A stretch of 64,000 bases of DNA from Pseudomonas sp. ICMP22404 (GCF_006227205.1 NZ_VCNG01000011.1:124001-188000); one strand, 5' to 3'; numbered from the stretch's first letter, positions 7,992 through 17,120 are shown. A program made the numbers and translations. Notes: generated by a model from the sequence alone, not told the origin.

Positions 7992-9680
7992 TTATTTCAG
8001 CAGATCCTGGAGCGTTGCCAGAGTATCGGCTTCGTCAACGGTCTTGTCCTGGCGCCAGCGCAGCATCCGCGGAAACCGCACCGCGATCCCGCTCTTGTGG
8101 CGTTTGGACAAGGCAATGCCCTCGAAACCCAACTCGAAGACCAGAGTGGGCGTAACGCTGCTGACCGGGCCGAACTTCTCCACGGTGGTCTTGCGCACAA
8201 TGCTGTCGACCCGGCGCATTTCTTCATCGGTCAGCCCCGAATAGGCTTTGGCGAACGGCACCAGACTGCGCTCGCGGCTGCCCGGTGGGTTGTCCCAAAC
8301 GGCGAAGGTGTAGTCGCTGTACAGGCTGGCGCGTCGGCCGTGACCGCGCTGGGCGTAGATCAACACGGCGTCGACGCTGAACGGGTCGATTTTCCATTTC
8401 CACCACACGCCCATGTCCTTGGTCCGGCCGACGCCATACAGTGCGTTGCGCGCCTTGAGCATCATGCCCTCAACACCGAGGCTGCGGGACGCTTCGCGCT
8501 GGCGGGCGAGGTCGAGCCAGTCCTGGCCGGCGACGACTGGCGACGGCAGCAGCACCGGGCTTTGGGAATCCGCAATCAGGGCCTCCAACTGCTCACGGCG
8601 CTCGGCCTGGGGGCGGCTGCGCCAATCCTCTCCTTGCCATTCCAGCAGATCGTAGGCCATCACCACCACGGGCGCGTCTTCGAGGACTTTTTTGCTCAGG
8701 GTCTTGCGGCCGATGCGCTGTTGCAGCAGGGCGAACGGTTGTACGGCCGGTTGCAGCGGTGCATCGGCATCGAAGGTCTCCTCGGTCACCGGTTGCGAGG
8801 TTTTCCACACCACGATTTCGCCGTCGATCACTGTGCCGTCGGGCAGCACCGATGCCAGGGTGTGCAATTCAGGGAAGCGCTCGGTCACCAGCTCTTCGCC
8901 CCGGGACCAGACCCACAGATGGCCATCGCGCTTGATCACCTGGGAGCGGATGCCATCCCACTTCCATTCCACTTGCCAATCACTGGCCGGCCCCAGCAGC
9001 GCGTCGAACTGTTCGGCCGGGGCGGACAAGGCGTGGGCCAGGAAAAACGGGTACGGCTGACCGCCGCGTTGGGCATGTTCGTCCTTGGATTCGGCGGCGA
9101 TCAGCTTGAGATAACCCTCGGCCGTCGGGCGATGGGACAGGTCGGTGTAACCCACCAGACGCTGGGCGACCCGTTTGCTGTCCAGCCCGGCCATCCCGGC
9201 GAGAGCCCGGGTCACCAGCAGCTTGGACACCCCGACACGGAAGCTGCCGGTGATGAGCTTGATGCAGAGCATCAGGCTCGAGCGGTCCAGTTGTGCCCAC
9301 AAGCTCGGCAGTCGCAGCGCCAATACTTCAGGCGTCTCGCCGCGCAACGGCAGTAGCTTCTTTTCTATCCAAAGCGCCAGGCCTTCGGTAGAGGTATGGG
9401 GGGATTCCGGTAACACCAGGGAAATGGTTTCGGCCAGGTCACCCACGGCCTGATAACTTTCTTCGAATAGCCAGGGCGACAACCCGGAGACCTGTACGGC
9501 CAGGTCCCGGAGGATTTTCACCGGTACCAGTTGTCGTGGGCGGCCACCGGACAGGAAGTACACGGCCCATGCTGCATCCTGGGGCGGAGCCTGGGTGAAG
9601 TAGCGTTGCATGGCGGCCAGCTTGGCATTGCTGGAGGTGGTGGCGTCCAGATCGGCGTAGAGCTCGGCGAAGGCTTTCAT
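7992..9680 (-). CDS. ATP-dependent DNA ligase, ligase-associated repair set
   Basis: A 562-residue ATP-dependent ligase of the type found with a beta-CASP exonuclease in many proteobacteria. An N-terminal domain precedes the nucleotidyltransferase core. Motif I is KWDG (in EWKWDGIRS), with later motifs EGMMLKA and WWKWKIDP and a C-terminal OB-fold. It seals nicks using ATP and is distinct from the NAD-dependent LigA used in replication. Its start overlaps the exonuclease stop by four bases as ATGA. Helicase and pdeM lie downstream past the transporter operon. Confidence 0.93.
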   Translation of the reverse strand: MKAFAELYADLDATTSSNAKLAAMQRYFTQAPPQDAAWAVYFLSGGRPRQLVPVKILRDLAVQVSGLSPWLFEESYQAVGDLAETISLVLPESPHTSTEGLALWIEKKLLPLRGETPEVLALRLPSLWAQLDRSSLMLCIKLITGSFRVGVSKLLVTRALAGMAGLDSKRVAQRLVGYTDLSHRPTAEGYLKLIAAESKDEHAQRGGQPYPFFLAHALSAPAEQFDALLGPASDWQVEWKWDGIRSQVIKRDGHLWVWSRGEELVTERFPELHTLASVLPDGTVIDGEIVVWKTSQPVTEETFDADAPLQPAVQPFALLQQRIGRKTLSKKVLEDAPVVVMAYDLLEWQGEDWRSRPQAERREQLEALIADSQSPVLLPSPVVAGQDWLDLARQREASRSLGVEGMMLKARNALYGVGRTKDMGVWWKWKIDPFSVDAVLIYAQRGHGRRASLYSDYTFAVWDNPPGSRERSLVPFAKAYSGLTDEEMRRVDSIVRKTTVEKFGPVSSVTPTLVFELGFEGIALSKRHKSGIAVRFPRMLRWRQDKTVDEADTLATLQDLLK

Positions 9681-10702
9681 GCTGCGCCCTCGCCGGTGGC
9701 AGGGGAGACGTCTTCTTCATCGTCGCCGTATTCAGTGCTGAAACCCTGTGCATCCAGGCCGAGTTCGCACAAATGGCGCACCAGCACGCTCACCGACCCG
9801 TGCGTGACCATCACCCGCTCGGCGCCGGTCTGTTCGATGGCCCAGAGCAGGCCGGGCCAGTCGGCGTGATCGGAAAGCACGAAGCCCCGATCCACGCCGC
9901 GCCGCCGTCGGGTGCCCCGCAGGCGCATCCAGCCGCTGGCGAAGGCATCGCTGTAGTCGCCGAAACGGCGCATCCAGCTGCTGCCACCGGCCGACGGCGG
10001 GGCGATGACCAGGGCCTGGCCCATGATCGGGTCGTTCTTCTGGATGTCACCGGCGTAAATCGTCGGCGGCAAATGAATCCCGGCCTCGCGGTAGACCCGG
10101 TTCAACGGCTCCACCGCCCCATGGGCGAGGATGGGGCCCAGGCTGGCGTCGATGCCATGGAGAATCCGCTGGGCCTTGCCGAAGGAATAGCAGAACAGCA
10201 CGCTGGCCCGGTGGGCGGCGATGTTCGCGCGCCACCACTGATTGATTTCGTCGAATACCTGCGCCTGGGGCTGCCAGCGATAGATGGGCAGGCCGAACGT
10301 GGATTCGGTGATGAACGTATGACACTTCACTGGCTCGAACGGCGTGCAGGTGCCGTCGGGTTCGACTTTGTAGTCTCCGGATGCCACCCAGACCTCGCCT
10401 TCATGTTCCAACCGTACCTGGGCCGACCCCAGCACGTGCCCGGCGGGGTGAAAGCTCAAGGTCACGCCGTGATGTCGCAGGCGTTCGCCGTAGGACAGGG
10501 TGTGCAGATTGATGTCCTGGCCCAGTCGCGAACGCAGAATGCCTTCACCGGGAGCGGCTGCCAGGTAATGTTGATTGCCGCCGCGGGCATGGTCGCCGTG
10601 GGCGTGGGTGATGACCGAGCGCTCAACCGGACGCCAGGGGTCAATGTAGAAATCCCCGGGCGGGCAGTACAGGCCTTCGGGGCGGGCAATGACAAGATCC
10701 AT
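9677..10702 (-). CDS. Ligase-associated DNA exonuclease (metallo-beta-lactamase fold)
   Basis: A 341-residue beta-CASP/SNM1-like nuclease. The zinc motif THAHGDHARGG lies near residue 35, with later metal ligands in SFHPAGHVLGSAQV and a FVLSDHADW segment. The family processes DNA ends for the co-encoded ligase (family inference). It is the first gene of the repair set and overlaps the ligase gene by four bases. A REP pair lies just upstream. Confidence 0.9.
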   Translation of the reverse strand: MDLVIARPEGLYCPPGDFYIDPWRPVERSVITHAHGDHARGGNQHYLAAAPGEGILRSRLGQDINLHTLSYGERLRHHGVTLSFHPAGHVLGSAQVRLEHEGEVWVASGDYKVEPDGTCTPFEPVKCHTFITESTFGLPIYRWQPQAQVFDEINQWWRANIAAHRASVLFCYSFGKAQRILHGIDASLGPILAHGAVEPLNRVYREAGIHLPPTIYAGDIQKNDPIMGQALVIAPPSAGGSSWMRRFGDYSDAFASGWMRLRGTRRRRGVDRGFVLSDHADWPGLLWAIEQTGAERVMVTHGSVSVLVRHLCELGLDAQGFSTEYGDDEEDVSPATGEGAA

Positions 10703-10803
10703 GCAATCACCGGGGCGATGGGCTTGTCAGGTAGAGGCGATGGCGGGAAGAGAAGTTCTATCGGGTTTGGGTACGACAAGATCAGGAGACAAGATAGACA
10801 AAT

Positions 10804-10932
10804 GTGGCGAGGGGATTTATCCCCGCTGGGCTGCGAAGCAGCCCCAAAGCAGCAACTCAATTTGCCTGACACACCGAGTTGTCTGGTTCTAGGGCCGCTT
10901 CGCAGCCCAGCGGGGATAAATCCCCTCGCCAC
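10804..10932. repeat. REPIN-like inverted REP pair, family A
   Basis: Third copy of the family A doublet, with arms GTGGCGAGGGGATTTATCCC and the inverse, separating the quiP stop from the exonuclease promoter region. Confidence 0.9.
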
Positions 10933-10941
10933 AGAGGGAAA

Positions 10942-13392
10942 CTACTTACCCGGCACCAGGGTCAGCCGAGCCTTGCCATACGCCCGGTCAAAGTTCTGCG
11001 GTTGCAGCGGCAGGTTCTGGTACTGCCCCTTGATCCACGAATCGATGCCGATGAGGTAGTTGGGACTGGCCGCGTTGCCCGACTGGCCAATACCGCCCTG
11101 GACCATCAACGGTTCGGGTTGGCCGAAGTCGACGATAAAGCGCATGTCCGGTGCCTGGGTGGCGTTGAAGTCCTGGCCCCAGGCGAATGCCGCGACGTTG
11201 AGCGAGGTGGCATCGCCGCCGGCCGAGAGCGGGCCGCGTACGACCTGGCCGCTGCCGTTCTTCCACGCGTAGCTGTGCAATTTGCCCCACTGCCAGGCCT
11301 TGTGGTCGCCGCCCAATTGGCTGTCACCGGCACTGATGGTCGCCGCCAGGCTGCGGGCGAGGATAACGGCCTTGTCTTCTTTCTGCGGTGTACGCACGTC
11401 GTCCCAGAACGGGCTGTCTTCGCGTCCCAGCAAGTGATCGGCCTGGGCCGAATAGGACCGTTGGCCGTTGGCAACCAGCGCTTTCCACGCCGGGCTGCTT
11501 TCCGGGCCCAGTTCGTCGAGGAAGATCTGCTTCATGCTTTCTTGCAGGAACAGTTCATAAATGGCCGCGTCGGCGGAGGTCGGGTTGAGCCGGCCATCGA
11601 ACGCCATCAGGCGGGTATAGGCTTCGCGGGCCTTGGCCCGGTCAGCCACTGGCAGGGCTTCGATGGCCTGTTTGAGGGGCTGGGCCATGCCAGGGGCTTC
11701 AAAGACTTTCTTGAGTTTGGCCGCGAATGTCGTGACCTGGTCGTATTGCATGGCGGTCAGGCTGCGGATGTCGTGCTTGCTGGCGCCGGCCAGTTCGGCC
11801 AGGCGCTCGCCACGTTCCGGCGCGGCCCAGGAGTTGGACAACTGCATGCCATAGCCGTGGGGAATGACCCGCTGGTTGGCGTTACCCAGCCAGCCCTGGC
11901 TCGGATCCTGATCGTAGGGGTGCGCCATCGGATCGGCGTAGCCCTCCCAGTCGTAGCGACCGTCCCAGCCCGGCGATGGCAACAGGCCTTCGCCTTCGCG
12001 GCGGTTCGGATAGCGCCCGGTGACTTGCCAGCCGATGTGGTTGGCGTCGGCAAACACCAGGTTCACCGCCATGGCCCGGATTTCACGGCTGGCGTCGGAG
12101 GCTTTTTCGGCGTTCTGTGCCCGGGACAGGTCGAAGAACGCGTCCAGGGTTTTGTCGTCGGTGAAGCCCGGCGTCTGCAAGGCCAGGCCGAAGCCATTGG
12201 CCATGGCCGGCCCCTGGACGCTGTTGAGCAGTGGGCCATGACGGGTTTCGTACACGGCTTCGCGAATCGACCGCTGACCTTTGATGAAGTAGGTTTCGTT
12301 GCGCACCGTCGCTGGCTGCCATTTGCCGTTGACCTCGTAGGACAAGCCGTTGCCCTGGCGTCGGATTTTCTCCAGGAACAGGTCCTGGTTGTCCCCCTGC
12401 ACGTTGGTCATGCTCCAGGCCACGTCACCGTTGTAGCCCGCCAGAATCAGGGGAATGCCAGCCACGGAGACCCCGGCGGCCTGATACTTGGGCGCGCGGA
12501 TCTGCACCACACTCCACAGCGACGGCACGCTCAGCGGTCCATGACTGTCGCTCGCCAGCAGGCTCTTGCCGTTGCGGCTGCGTTGCGGCGCCATGGCCCA
12601 ACTGTTCGAAGACGTGGCGCCCAGCAGGTTCAGTTCGGTCAACTGGCGGGTGGCGTTATTGATTTCGTTCAGGCCTGGGATCTGGCCGTTGAGCCGGACA
12701 CCCTGGAACTTGTCGGCTTCGCCTTGGGGCAGGGGTTCGTCCGGGTAGGACGGGTTCAGCCAGGCCAGTTTGTCCTGGCTGACCGTCTGGGCCATGACCA
12801 GGGCCGCGATTTCTTCTGGCAGGTTGGCCGACTGGCTGAAGTTCAGCAGGCAGAACATCAGCGCCGAATCTTCCGGTTTCCAGTATTCGGGCTTGTAACC
12901 GGTGGCGGCCAGGTCCGACGGCAGTTTGTCGCGGTAGCGGAACAGGTAGGCGTTGACGCCGCGGGCATAGACTTCGAAGAAGCGCTTGAGCCGCGGCGAA
13001 GAGGCCTTGTACAACTCGTCGGCACTTTTCTTCAGATTGACCGCACGCATGTAGCGGTCGACGTCCAGCCGTTCGGCCCCGGACATTTCCGCCAGCCGAC
13101 CCTGGGCCAGCAGGCGCATGGTCACCATCTGGGTGATGCGGTCGCTGGCGTGGACGTAGCCGAGGGCGAACAACGCATCATGGAAGCTGCTGCTTTCGAT
13201 CAGCGGCATGCCCATGGCATTGCGCCGAACCGAGACGTTCTGCGCCAGCCCCTTGAGTGGTTGCACGCCGGAAGTCGGAGGGACAGTGTCCTGGGTATTC
13301 CAGGCCTGGCAACCGCTCAAGCCGAGCACGCTGGCCACGGCGGCGGCAACGCCGAGCCGGGGGAAGAAGAAATTAGAGGCTGGCGAGGCCAT
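10942..13392 (-). CDS. quiP: Acyl-homoserine-lactone acylase QuiP (penicillin amidase family)
   Basis: An 816-residue Ntn-hydrolase resembling P. aeruginosa QuiP through most of its length, for example in the segments FHDALFALGYVHASDR and GLLPSPGWDGRYDWEGYADP. The precursor would be cut before the nucleophile Ser262 (in SSNSWAMAP) to give alpha and beta chains. The N-terminus carries a signal with a lipobox-like GLSGC ending at Cys28. The start at 13392 is chosen because AGGAG lies seven bases upstream; a ten-residue extension lacks this. QuiP removes the acyl chain from long-chain N-acyl-homoserine lactones in the periplasm. It stands alone between two REP pairs. Confidence 0.9.
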   Translation of the reverse strand: MASPASNFFFPRLGVAAAVASVLGLSGCQAWNTQDTVPPTSGVQPLKGLAQNVSVRRNAMGMPLIESSSFHDALFALGYVHASDRITQMVTMRLLAQGRLAEMSGAERLDVDRYMRAVNLKKSADELYKASSPRLKRFFEVYARGVNAYLFRYRDKLPSDLAATGYKPEYWKPEDSALMFCLLNFSQSANLPEEIAALVMAQTVSQDKLAWLNPSYPDEPLPQGEADKFQGVRLNGQIPGLNEINNATRQLTELNLLGATSSNSWAMAPQRSRNGKSLLASDSHGPLSVPSLWSVVQIRAPKYQAAGVSVAGIPLILAGYNGDVAWSMTNVQGDNQDLFLEKIRRQGNGLSYEVNGKWQPATVRNETYFIKGQRSIREAVYETRHGPLLNSVQGPAMANGFGLALQTPGFTDDKTLDAFFDLSRAQNAEKASDASREIRAMAVNLVFADANHIGWQVTGRYPNRREGEGLLPSPGWDGRYDWEGYADPMAHPYDQDPSQGWLGNANQRVIPHGYGMQLSNSWAAPERGERLAELAGASKHDIRSLTAMQYDQVTTFAAKLKKVFEAPGMAQPLKQAIEALPVADRAKAREAYTRLMAFDGRLNPTSADAAIYELFLQESMKQIFLDELGPESSPAWKALVANGQRSYSAQADHLLGREDSPFWDDVRTPQKEDKAVILARSLAATISAGDSQLGGDHKAWQWGKLHSYAWKNGSGQVVRGPLSAGGDATSLNVAAFAWGQDFNATQAPDMRFIVDFGQPEPLMVQGGIGQSGNAASPNYLIGIDSWIKGQYQNLPLQPQNFDRAYGKARLTLVPGK

Positions 13393-13529
13393 GACAAAGC
13401 TCCTGCGGGAGGGGGGCGGCAAATAAAGGCGCTACGTTAGTGAGCAGGAGAGGGCCGCGCAAGCGGGGGCGGGGGTTATTTGTTGATTTGGCGATGAAAC
13501 TCCGTACTCGGCGGTACGCCTGGTTTTCT

Positions 13530-13671
13530 GTGGCGAGGGGATTTATCCCCGCTGGGGCGCACAGCGGCCCCAACCCCAGCAACTCGGTGTACCAGCCTGA
13601 GTCTGGAGGGGGCCGCTTCGCAGCCCAGCGGGGATAAATCCCCTCGCCACAGATAAATCCCCCTTGCCACA
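13530..13671. repeat. REPIN-like inverted REP pair, family A, with an extra degenerate arm
   Basis: Fourth family A doublet (13530-13650), between quiP and the GST gene. A further arm-like piece, ATAAATCCCCCTTGCCACAG, follows directly at about 13653-13672, so this site seems to hold two and a half REPs. Confidence 0.85.
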
Positions 13672-13677
13672 GGTTGC

Positions 13678-14322
13678 TCAGGGCTTCGGTGGATTGATCT
13701 TATCCACCAGCGCATAGGCCCTTACCGTGGCCGGGCGCTCCTTGATGCGATTGAACCAACGCTGCAGGTTCGGGAAATCCTCCAGCCGCTGGCTCTGCCA
13801 TTGATGGGAGACCGTCCAGGGGTAGATCGCCATGTCGGCGATGCTGTACTCGCTACCTGCCACAAAATCGCGGTCCGCCAGGCGTCGATCCAGCACGCCA
13901 TACAGGCGGGCGGTTTCATCGACGTAGCGCTTGATCGCGTAGGGAATCTTTTCCGGAGCGAACCGGCTGAAGTGATGGTTCTGCCCGGCCATCGGCCCCA
14001 GGCCGCCCATCTGCCAGAACAGCCATTGCAGGACTTCCTGCCGTCCGCGCAGGTCCTGTGGAATGAAACGACCGGTTTTTTCCGCCAGGTACAGCAGGAT
14101 CGCGCCCGACTCGAACAGCGAGATCGGTTCGCCACCGTCGGCGGGCTCCAGGTCGACAATGGCCGGGATGCGGTTGTTGGGGGCGATCTTCAGGAAGTCC
14201 GGCTTGAATTGCTCGCCCTGGCCGATGTTGACCGGATGTACCTTGTAGGGCAGGCCGGCCTCTTCGAGGAACAGCGAGATTTTATGGCCGTTGGGGGTGG
14301 TCCAGTAATACAAGTCGATCAT
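13678..14322 (-). CDS. Glutathione S-transferase family protein (YfcG/YghU-like, Nu class)
   Basis: A 214-residue GST with an N-terminal thioredoxin-fold domain (about 1-85) beginning IDLYYWTTPNGHKISLFLEE and an alpha-helical C-terminal domain. The TTPNGHK segment is typical of the YfcG/Nu class, which binds glutathione disulfide and has disulfide-bond reductase activity. The IPAIVD cis-proline motif and the ESGAILLYLAEK glutathione-binding segment are present. It is a single gene; its physiological substrate cannot be deduced. Confidence 0.88.
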   Translation of the reverse strand: MIDLYYWTTPNGHKISLFLEEAGLPYKVHPVNIGQGEQFKPDFLKIAPNNRIPAIVDLEPADGGEPISLFESGAILLYLAEKTGRFIPQDLRGRQEVLQWLFWQMGGLGPMAGQNHHFSRFAPEKIPYAIKRYVDETARLYGVLDRRLADRDFVAGSEYSIADMAIYPWTVSHQWQSQRLEDFPNLQRWFNRIKERPATVRAYALVDKINPPKP

Positions 14323-14477
14323 GGAAGGCTCCAGATAAGACAGCGTGATGGATGGACAACAAACGACGGCAGGAAGTTGTCCTCTTTTGCCCGAAGGCTT
14401 GCCTGTGGAAGGAGGTGATGTTCCAGTGGGGGAAATTCAATGGCCGGGCAAGCGAAAAACGGAATGGAGCAGTAGAC

Positions 14478-15035
14478 ATGGCGCTAGCGAACAATGCAGC
14501 GTTGATCCTCATCGATCAACAGAAAGGCATCCTGCATCCCAGGCTCGGTCCTCGCAACAACCCCGAGGCAGAGCTGTGCATGCTCGAACTGCTGGCTTTC
14601 TGGCGAGATTCGGCGCGGACGGTGATCCATGTCCATCACCTGTCCCGCTCGCCGGATTCGGTGTTCTGGCCAGGGCAGCAGGGAGTGGAAGTCCAGGAGC
14701 GGTTCGAACCGCAGGAAGGGGAGTGGCTGATCCACAAGGACGTGCCGGACGCGTTCTGCGCCACTCACCTGGAGGCTGACTTGCGCCAGGCAGGGATCGG
14801 GCAACTGGTGATCGTCGGCGTGGCGACGAACAACTCGGTGGAGTCCACGGCGCGTACGGCAGGCAACCTGGGTTTCGAGACCTGGGTGGCCGAGGACGCC
14901 TGTTTCACGTTCGACAAGGCCGACTATTTCGGCCGGGCCCGTTCGGCCGATGAGGTGCACGCCATGTCCCTGGGCAACCTGCATGGCGAGTATGCGACGG
15001 TGGTCAGTGTGAAACGGATTCTGGAGGCGGGCTGA
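14478..15035 (+). CDS. Isochorismatase-family hydrolase with Ser at the usual Cys nucleophile
   Basis: A 185-residue isochorismatase-like fold protein. The ATG at 14478 is preferred over an upstream in-frame start because MALANNAALILIDQQKG begins the fold and GGAG lies just upstream. The conserved Asp is in LIDQQKG and the Lys in IHKDVPDAF. The position normally held by the nucleophilic Cys reads GVATNNSVESTAR, so Ser replaces Cys. Either it is a non-cysteine subfamily, as in true isochorismatases, or it is catalytically changed. The substrate is unknown and the gene is monocistronic. Confidence 0.85.
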   Translation: MALANNAALILIDQQKGILHPRLGPRNNPEAELCMLELLAFWRDSARTVIHVHHLSRSPDSVFWPGQQGVEVQERFEPQEGEWLIHKDVPDAFCATHLEADLRQAGIGQLVIVGVATNNSVESTARTAGNLGFETWVAEDACFTFDKADYFGRARSADEVHAMSLGNLHGEYATVVSVKRILEAG

Positions 15036-15053
15036 CGAGGCTGTGTCGGCCTC

Positions 15054-15142
15054 ATCGCGAGCAGGCTCGCTCCCACAGGGGATCTGCGGCGTTCACACAT
15101 CTGACGCCTGTCCTGATTCCTGTAGGAGCGAGCCTGCTCGCG
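15054..15142. repeat. REP pair, family B
   Basis: Inverted arms ATCGCGAGCAGGCTCGCTCC and GGAGCGAGCCTGCTCGCG facing outward, about 90 bases in all. It is the first of about eleven family B pairs in the window, and lies just after the hydrolase stop codon. Confidence 0.88.
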
Positions 15143-15182
15143 CTGACGATTCAACCGGCGAAGACACGCTCCGCCGCAGCCA

Positions 15183-15386
15183 TCAAGCCCCGTGGCACTT
15201 CTTGAATTTCTTGCCGTTGCCGCAGGGGCAAGGGTCGTTGCGGCCGACATCCTTCAAGGCGTTGCGCACCGGCTCCTGATGGGCGTGGCCGCAGTTCGGA
15301 CCGTGGACGTGGCCGTGGTCATGATCGTGGTGATGGTCGTGATCGTGGTTGCAATCAGGGCCGTGAACGTGGGGTTGCTGGGTCAT
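15183..15386 (-). CDS. His-rich SEC-C motif mini-protein
   Basis: A 67-residue protein. The first half is a run of His-Asp and His-Gly pairs with two Cys (HVHGPDCNH and HVHGPNCGH). The C-terminus is a canonical SEC-C zinc motif, DPCPCGNGKKFKKCHG. The SEC-C module is the one at the end of SecA. The histidine-rich half may bind or buffer Zn, Ni or Cu (inference). It is last in a likely minus-strand operon with a LEA-like lipoprotein, a YchJ protein and a DUF6231 protein. Confidence 0.82.
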   Translation of the reverse strand: MTQQPHVHGPDCNHDHDHHHDHDHGHVHGPNCGHAHQEPVRNALKDVGRNDPCPCGNGKKFKKCHGA

Positions 15387-15391
15387 CGGGG

Positions 15392-15877
15392 TTACTCCGC
15401 AATAAAATCGGCGGCGATTATCACGCCATTGCGTTTCAGGTGCACGTAGTGGGCGATGAATAATCCGGTTTCCAGCTCACCTTCCAGACGATAGGGGATC
15501 TGCTGGCGGGGTTTCTCCAGCAGTTTCACCACTTCCCGCACCTGCGGCCACAGGTTGGTGCGGATCGGTATCTTGAAATAGCCACTTTGCCCGGGAGGGA
15601 CGGTGAACCAGTGCTCATGCTCACCTTCGGTCAACAACAGGTCGCCCAGATGGATCCGGTAGGTCAGGCCGCGCACGGTCAGGTCGCTGTCGCCAGGGTT
15701 GTCGACTCGCAAATGCAGAATGAACCGCTGTTCCAGCAGCCGGGCTCGCACCACCTCGACCTTGACCAGGTGTACCTGCGGCTCGGATGCTCCGTCGGTT
15801 TGCCAGGACGCACAGCCACCGAGCCCCATAAACAGTAACAGGCAGGTGATGCGTAGCGTGTGTAATGAATGGGTCAT
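15392..15877 (-). CDS. LEA type 2/WHy-domain lipoprotein
   Basis: A 161-residue protein with a lipoprotein signal: a hydrophobic stretch and lipobox MGLGGCASW place Cys near residue 22. The remainder is a small beta-sandwich of the LEA14/WHy type (segment LRVDNPGDSDLTVRGLTYRI). Family members are envelope or stress proteins without known catalysis. It ends five bases before the SEC-C gene starts, which supports co-transcription. Confidence 0.8.
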   Translation of the reverse strand: MTHSLHTLRITCLLLFMGLGGCASWQTDGASEPQVHLVKVEVVRARLLEQRFILHLRVDNPGDSDLTVRGLTYRIHLGDLLLTEGEHEHWFTVPPGQSGYFKIPIRTNLWPQVREVVKLLEKPRQQIPYRLEGELETGLFIAHYVHLKRNGVIIAADFIAE

Positions 15878-15940
15878 GTCCGCGCCTCTGATTCCATTCT
15901 AGCCCGCTGATAAAGGGGCAAGCGTCGGACGTTTCCGAAA

Positions 15941-16429
15941 TCAGCGAGCGAAGTAGCCTGCACAACATTTCTTGAATTTGTGCCCGCTGCCGCACGGGCA
16001 ACTGTCGTTGCGTCCGGTCTTGACCGGCACGGTCGGGTCGATGAAGTACCAGCGCCCACCGTTCTGTACGAACGACGACTGTTCGCGGTGGCTGTGTTCT
16101 CCCTGGCCATCGTGCCAACGCGCGGTGAAAGTGACAAAGGCGTGCTCCGGCTGCCCACCGAACACCTCGCTGCTTTCCACCTCGAGCCCCAGCCAGGTGC
16201 TTTTGCTGCTCCACTCAGTGATGGACAGGCGATCGAGACCCGCCTGCTGGGCGGGCAAGGTGGTGTCCACCAGGTAATCCACCAGCCCCAGCACATAGGC
16301 GCTGTAGCGCGAGCGCATCAGGGCTTCGGCGCAAGGAGCCGGGTGCCCGTCGTGGTAATGGCCGCAGCAGGCGTTCAACGGGTTGCCACTGCCGCAGGGA
16401 CAAATGGTTGCGTGCAGGCTTGTGTTCAC
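15941..16429 (-). CDS. YchJ-family protein with two SEC-C motifs (UPF0225)
   Basis: A 162-residue YchJ-like protein. It has an SEC-C motif at each end: CPCGSGNPLNACCGHYHDG at the N-terminus and DSCPCGSGHKFKKCCAG at the C-terminus, around an NTF2-like middle domain. The GTG at 16429 is preferred because it places the N-terminal SEC-C motif at the usual distance and leaves a two-base gap to the upstream stop; an extension to 16489 would overlap that gene. Function is unknown; zinc binding is inferred. Confidence 0.8.
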   Translation of the reverse strand: MNTSLHATICPCGSGNPLNACCGHYHDGHPAPCAEALMRSRYSAYVLGLVDYLVDTTLPAQQAGLDRLSITEWSSKSTWLGLEVESSEVFGGQPEHAFVTFTARWHDGQGEHSHREQSSFVQNGGRWYFIDPTVPVKTGRNDSCPCGSGHKFKKCCAGYFAR

Positions 16430-16431
16430 AG

Positions 16432-16929
16432 CTACCACCAGTATTTTCCGAAGTTTTCGGGGTTGGCCCAAAAACGTGAATTGAGCCAATCGGGGACTTG
16501 TTTGTATTCAAGCAGATCGTAGGTGAACAGGGTCAGCACCTGTTCTTCGCGCTGGAACCGCTCGCTGGCTTGCAGGGCCAGGGAAAAGAAGTCCGTTTCT
16601 TGCCAGCCACAGGCGTTGAGATCAGCCAACACGGCGATACGGCTGGCGTTGAGATTACGGATACCGCCCAGCAGGTTCAGACCGTCGCGCTTGGGCACAT
16701 GTTCCAGGCAATCGACTGCCAGGGCCAGGTCGAAGCGCTGTCCGGCCACCTCCACCGGCAGCGGGCCGGGAGCGACCTGGACCACTTCGGTGTCGGGATG
16801 CGCCTGCTGGAACGCCTCGAGTGCGGGAAAGCTGCTGGCACCGATCAACAGCAGTTTTCGCGGGGCGTAACGGTCAAGCACGGCGGCCAGTGCTTGCTGG
16901 GGCGTGCGCGATGAAATGGCAACGGTCAT
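16432..16929 (-). CDS. DUF6231-like protein with a methyltransferase-like fold
   Basis: A 165-residue protein conserved in Pseudomonas. The segments KLLLIGASSFPALEAF and FDLALAVDCLEHVPKRDG resemble the SAM-binding core of class I methyltransferases, but the glycine motif is weak and activity is uncertain. The start at 16929 has GAGGA upstream; a longer frame to 17022 has no such support. It is first in the minus-strand cluster with the ychJ-like, LEA-like and SEC-C genes. Confidence 0.75.
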   Translation of the reverse strand: MTVAISSRTPQQALAAVLDRYAPRKLLLIGASSFPALEAFQQAHPDTEVVQVAPGPLPVEVAGQRFDLALAVDCLEHVPKRDGLNLLGGIRNLNASRIAVLADLNACGWQETDFFSLALQASERFQREEQVLTLFTYDLLEYKQVPDWLNSRFWANPENFGKYWW

Positions 16930-17120
16930 TGAGATTCCTCGATCAGAACCGCCACGATAGCCTGCCTGGACAACGTGGCCTAGAGCGGTTTGCATTAAAA
17001 CGTGCCGAACGGCCGCAAACACTGGGCAAAATCCGCGATAGCGCGGTGCTGGCGCAGATCCGAACTCGGGTCTTTACTCCCCAGAATCGGTGCAAAGCCG
17101 ATCCCTCAAGGAGAAACCTG

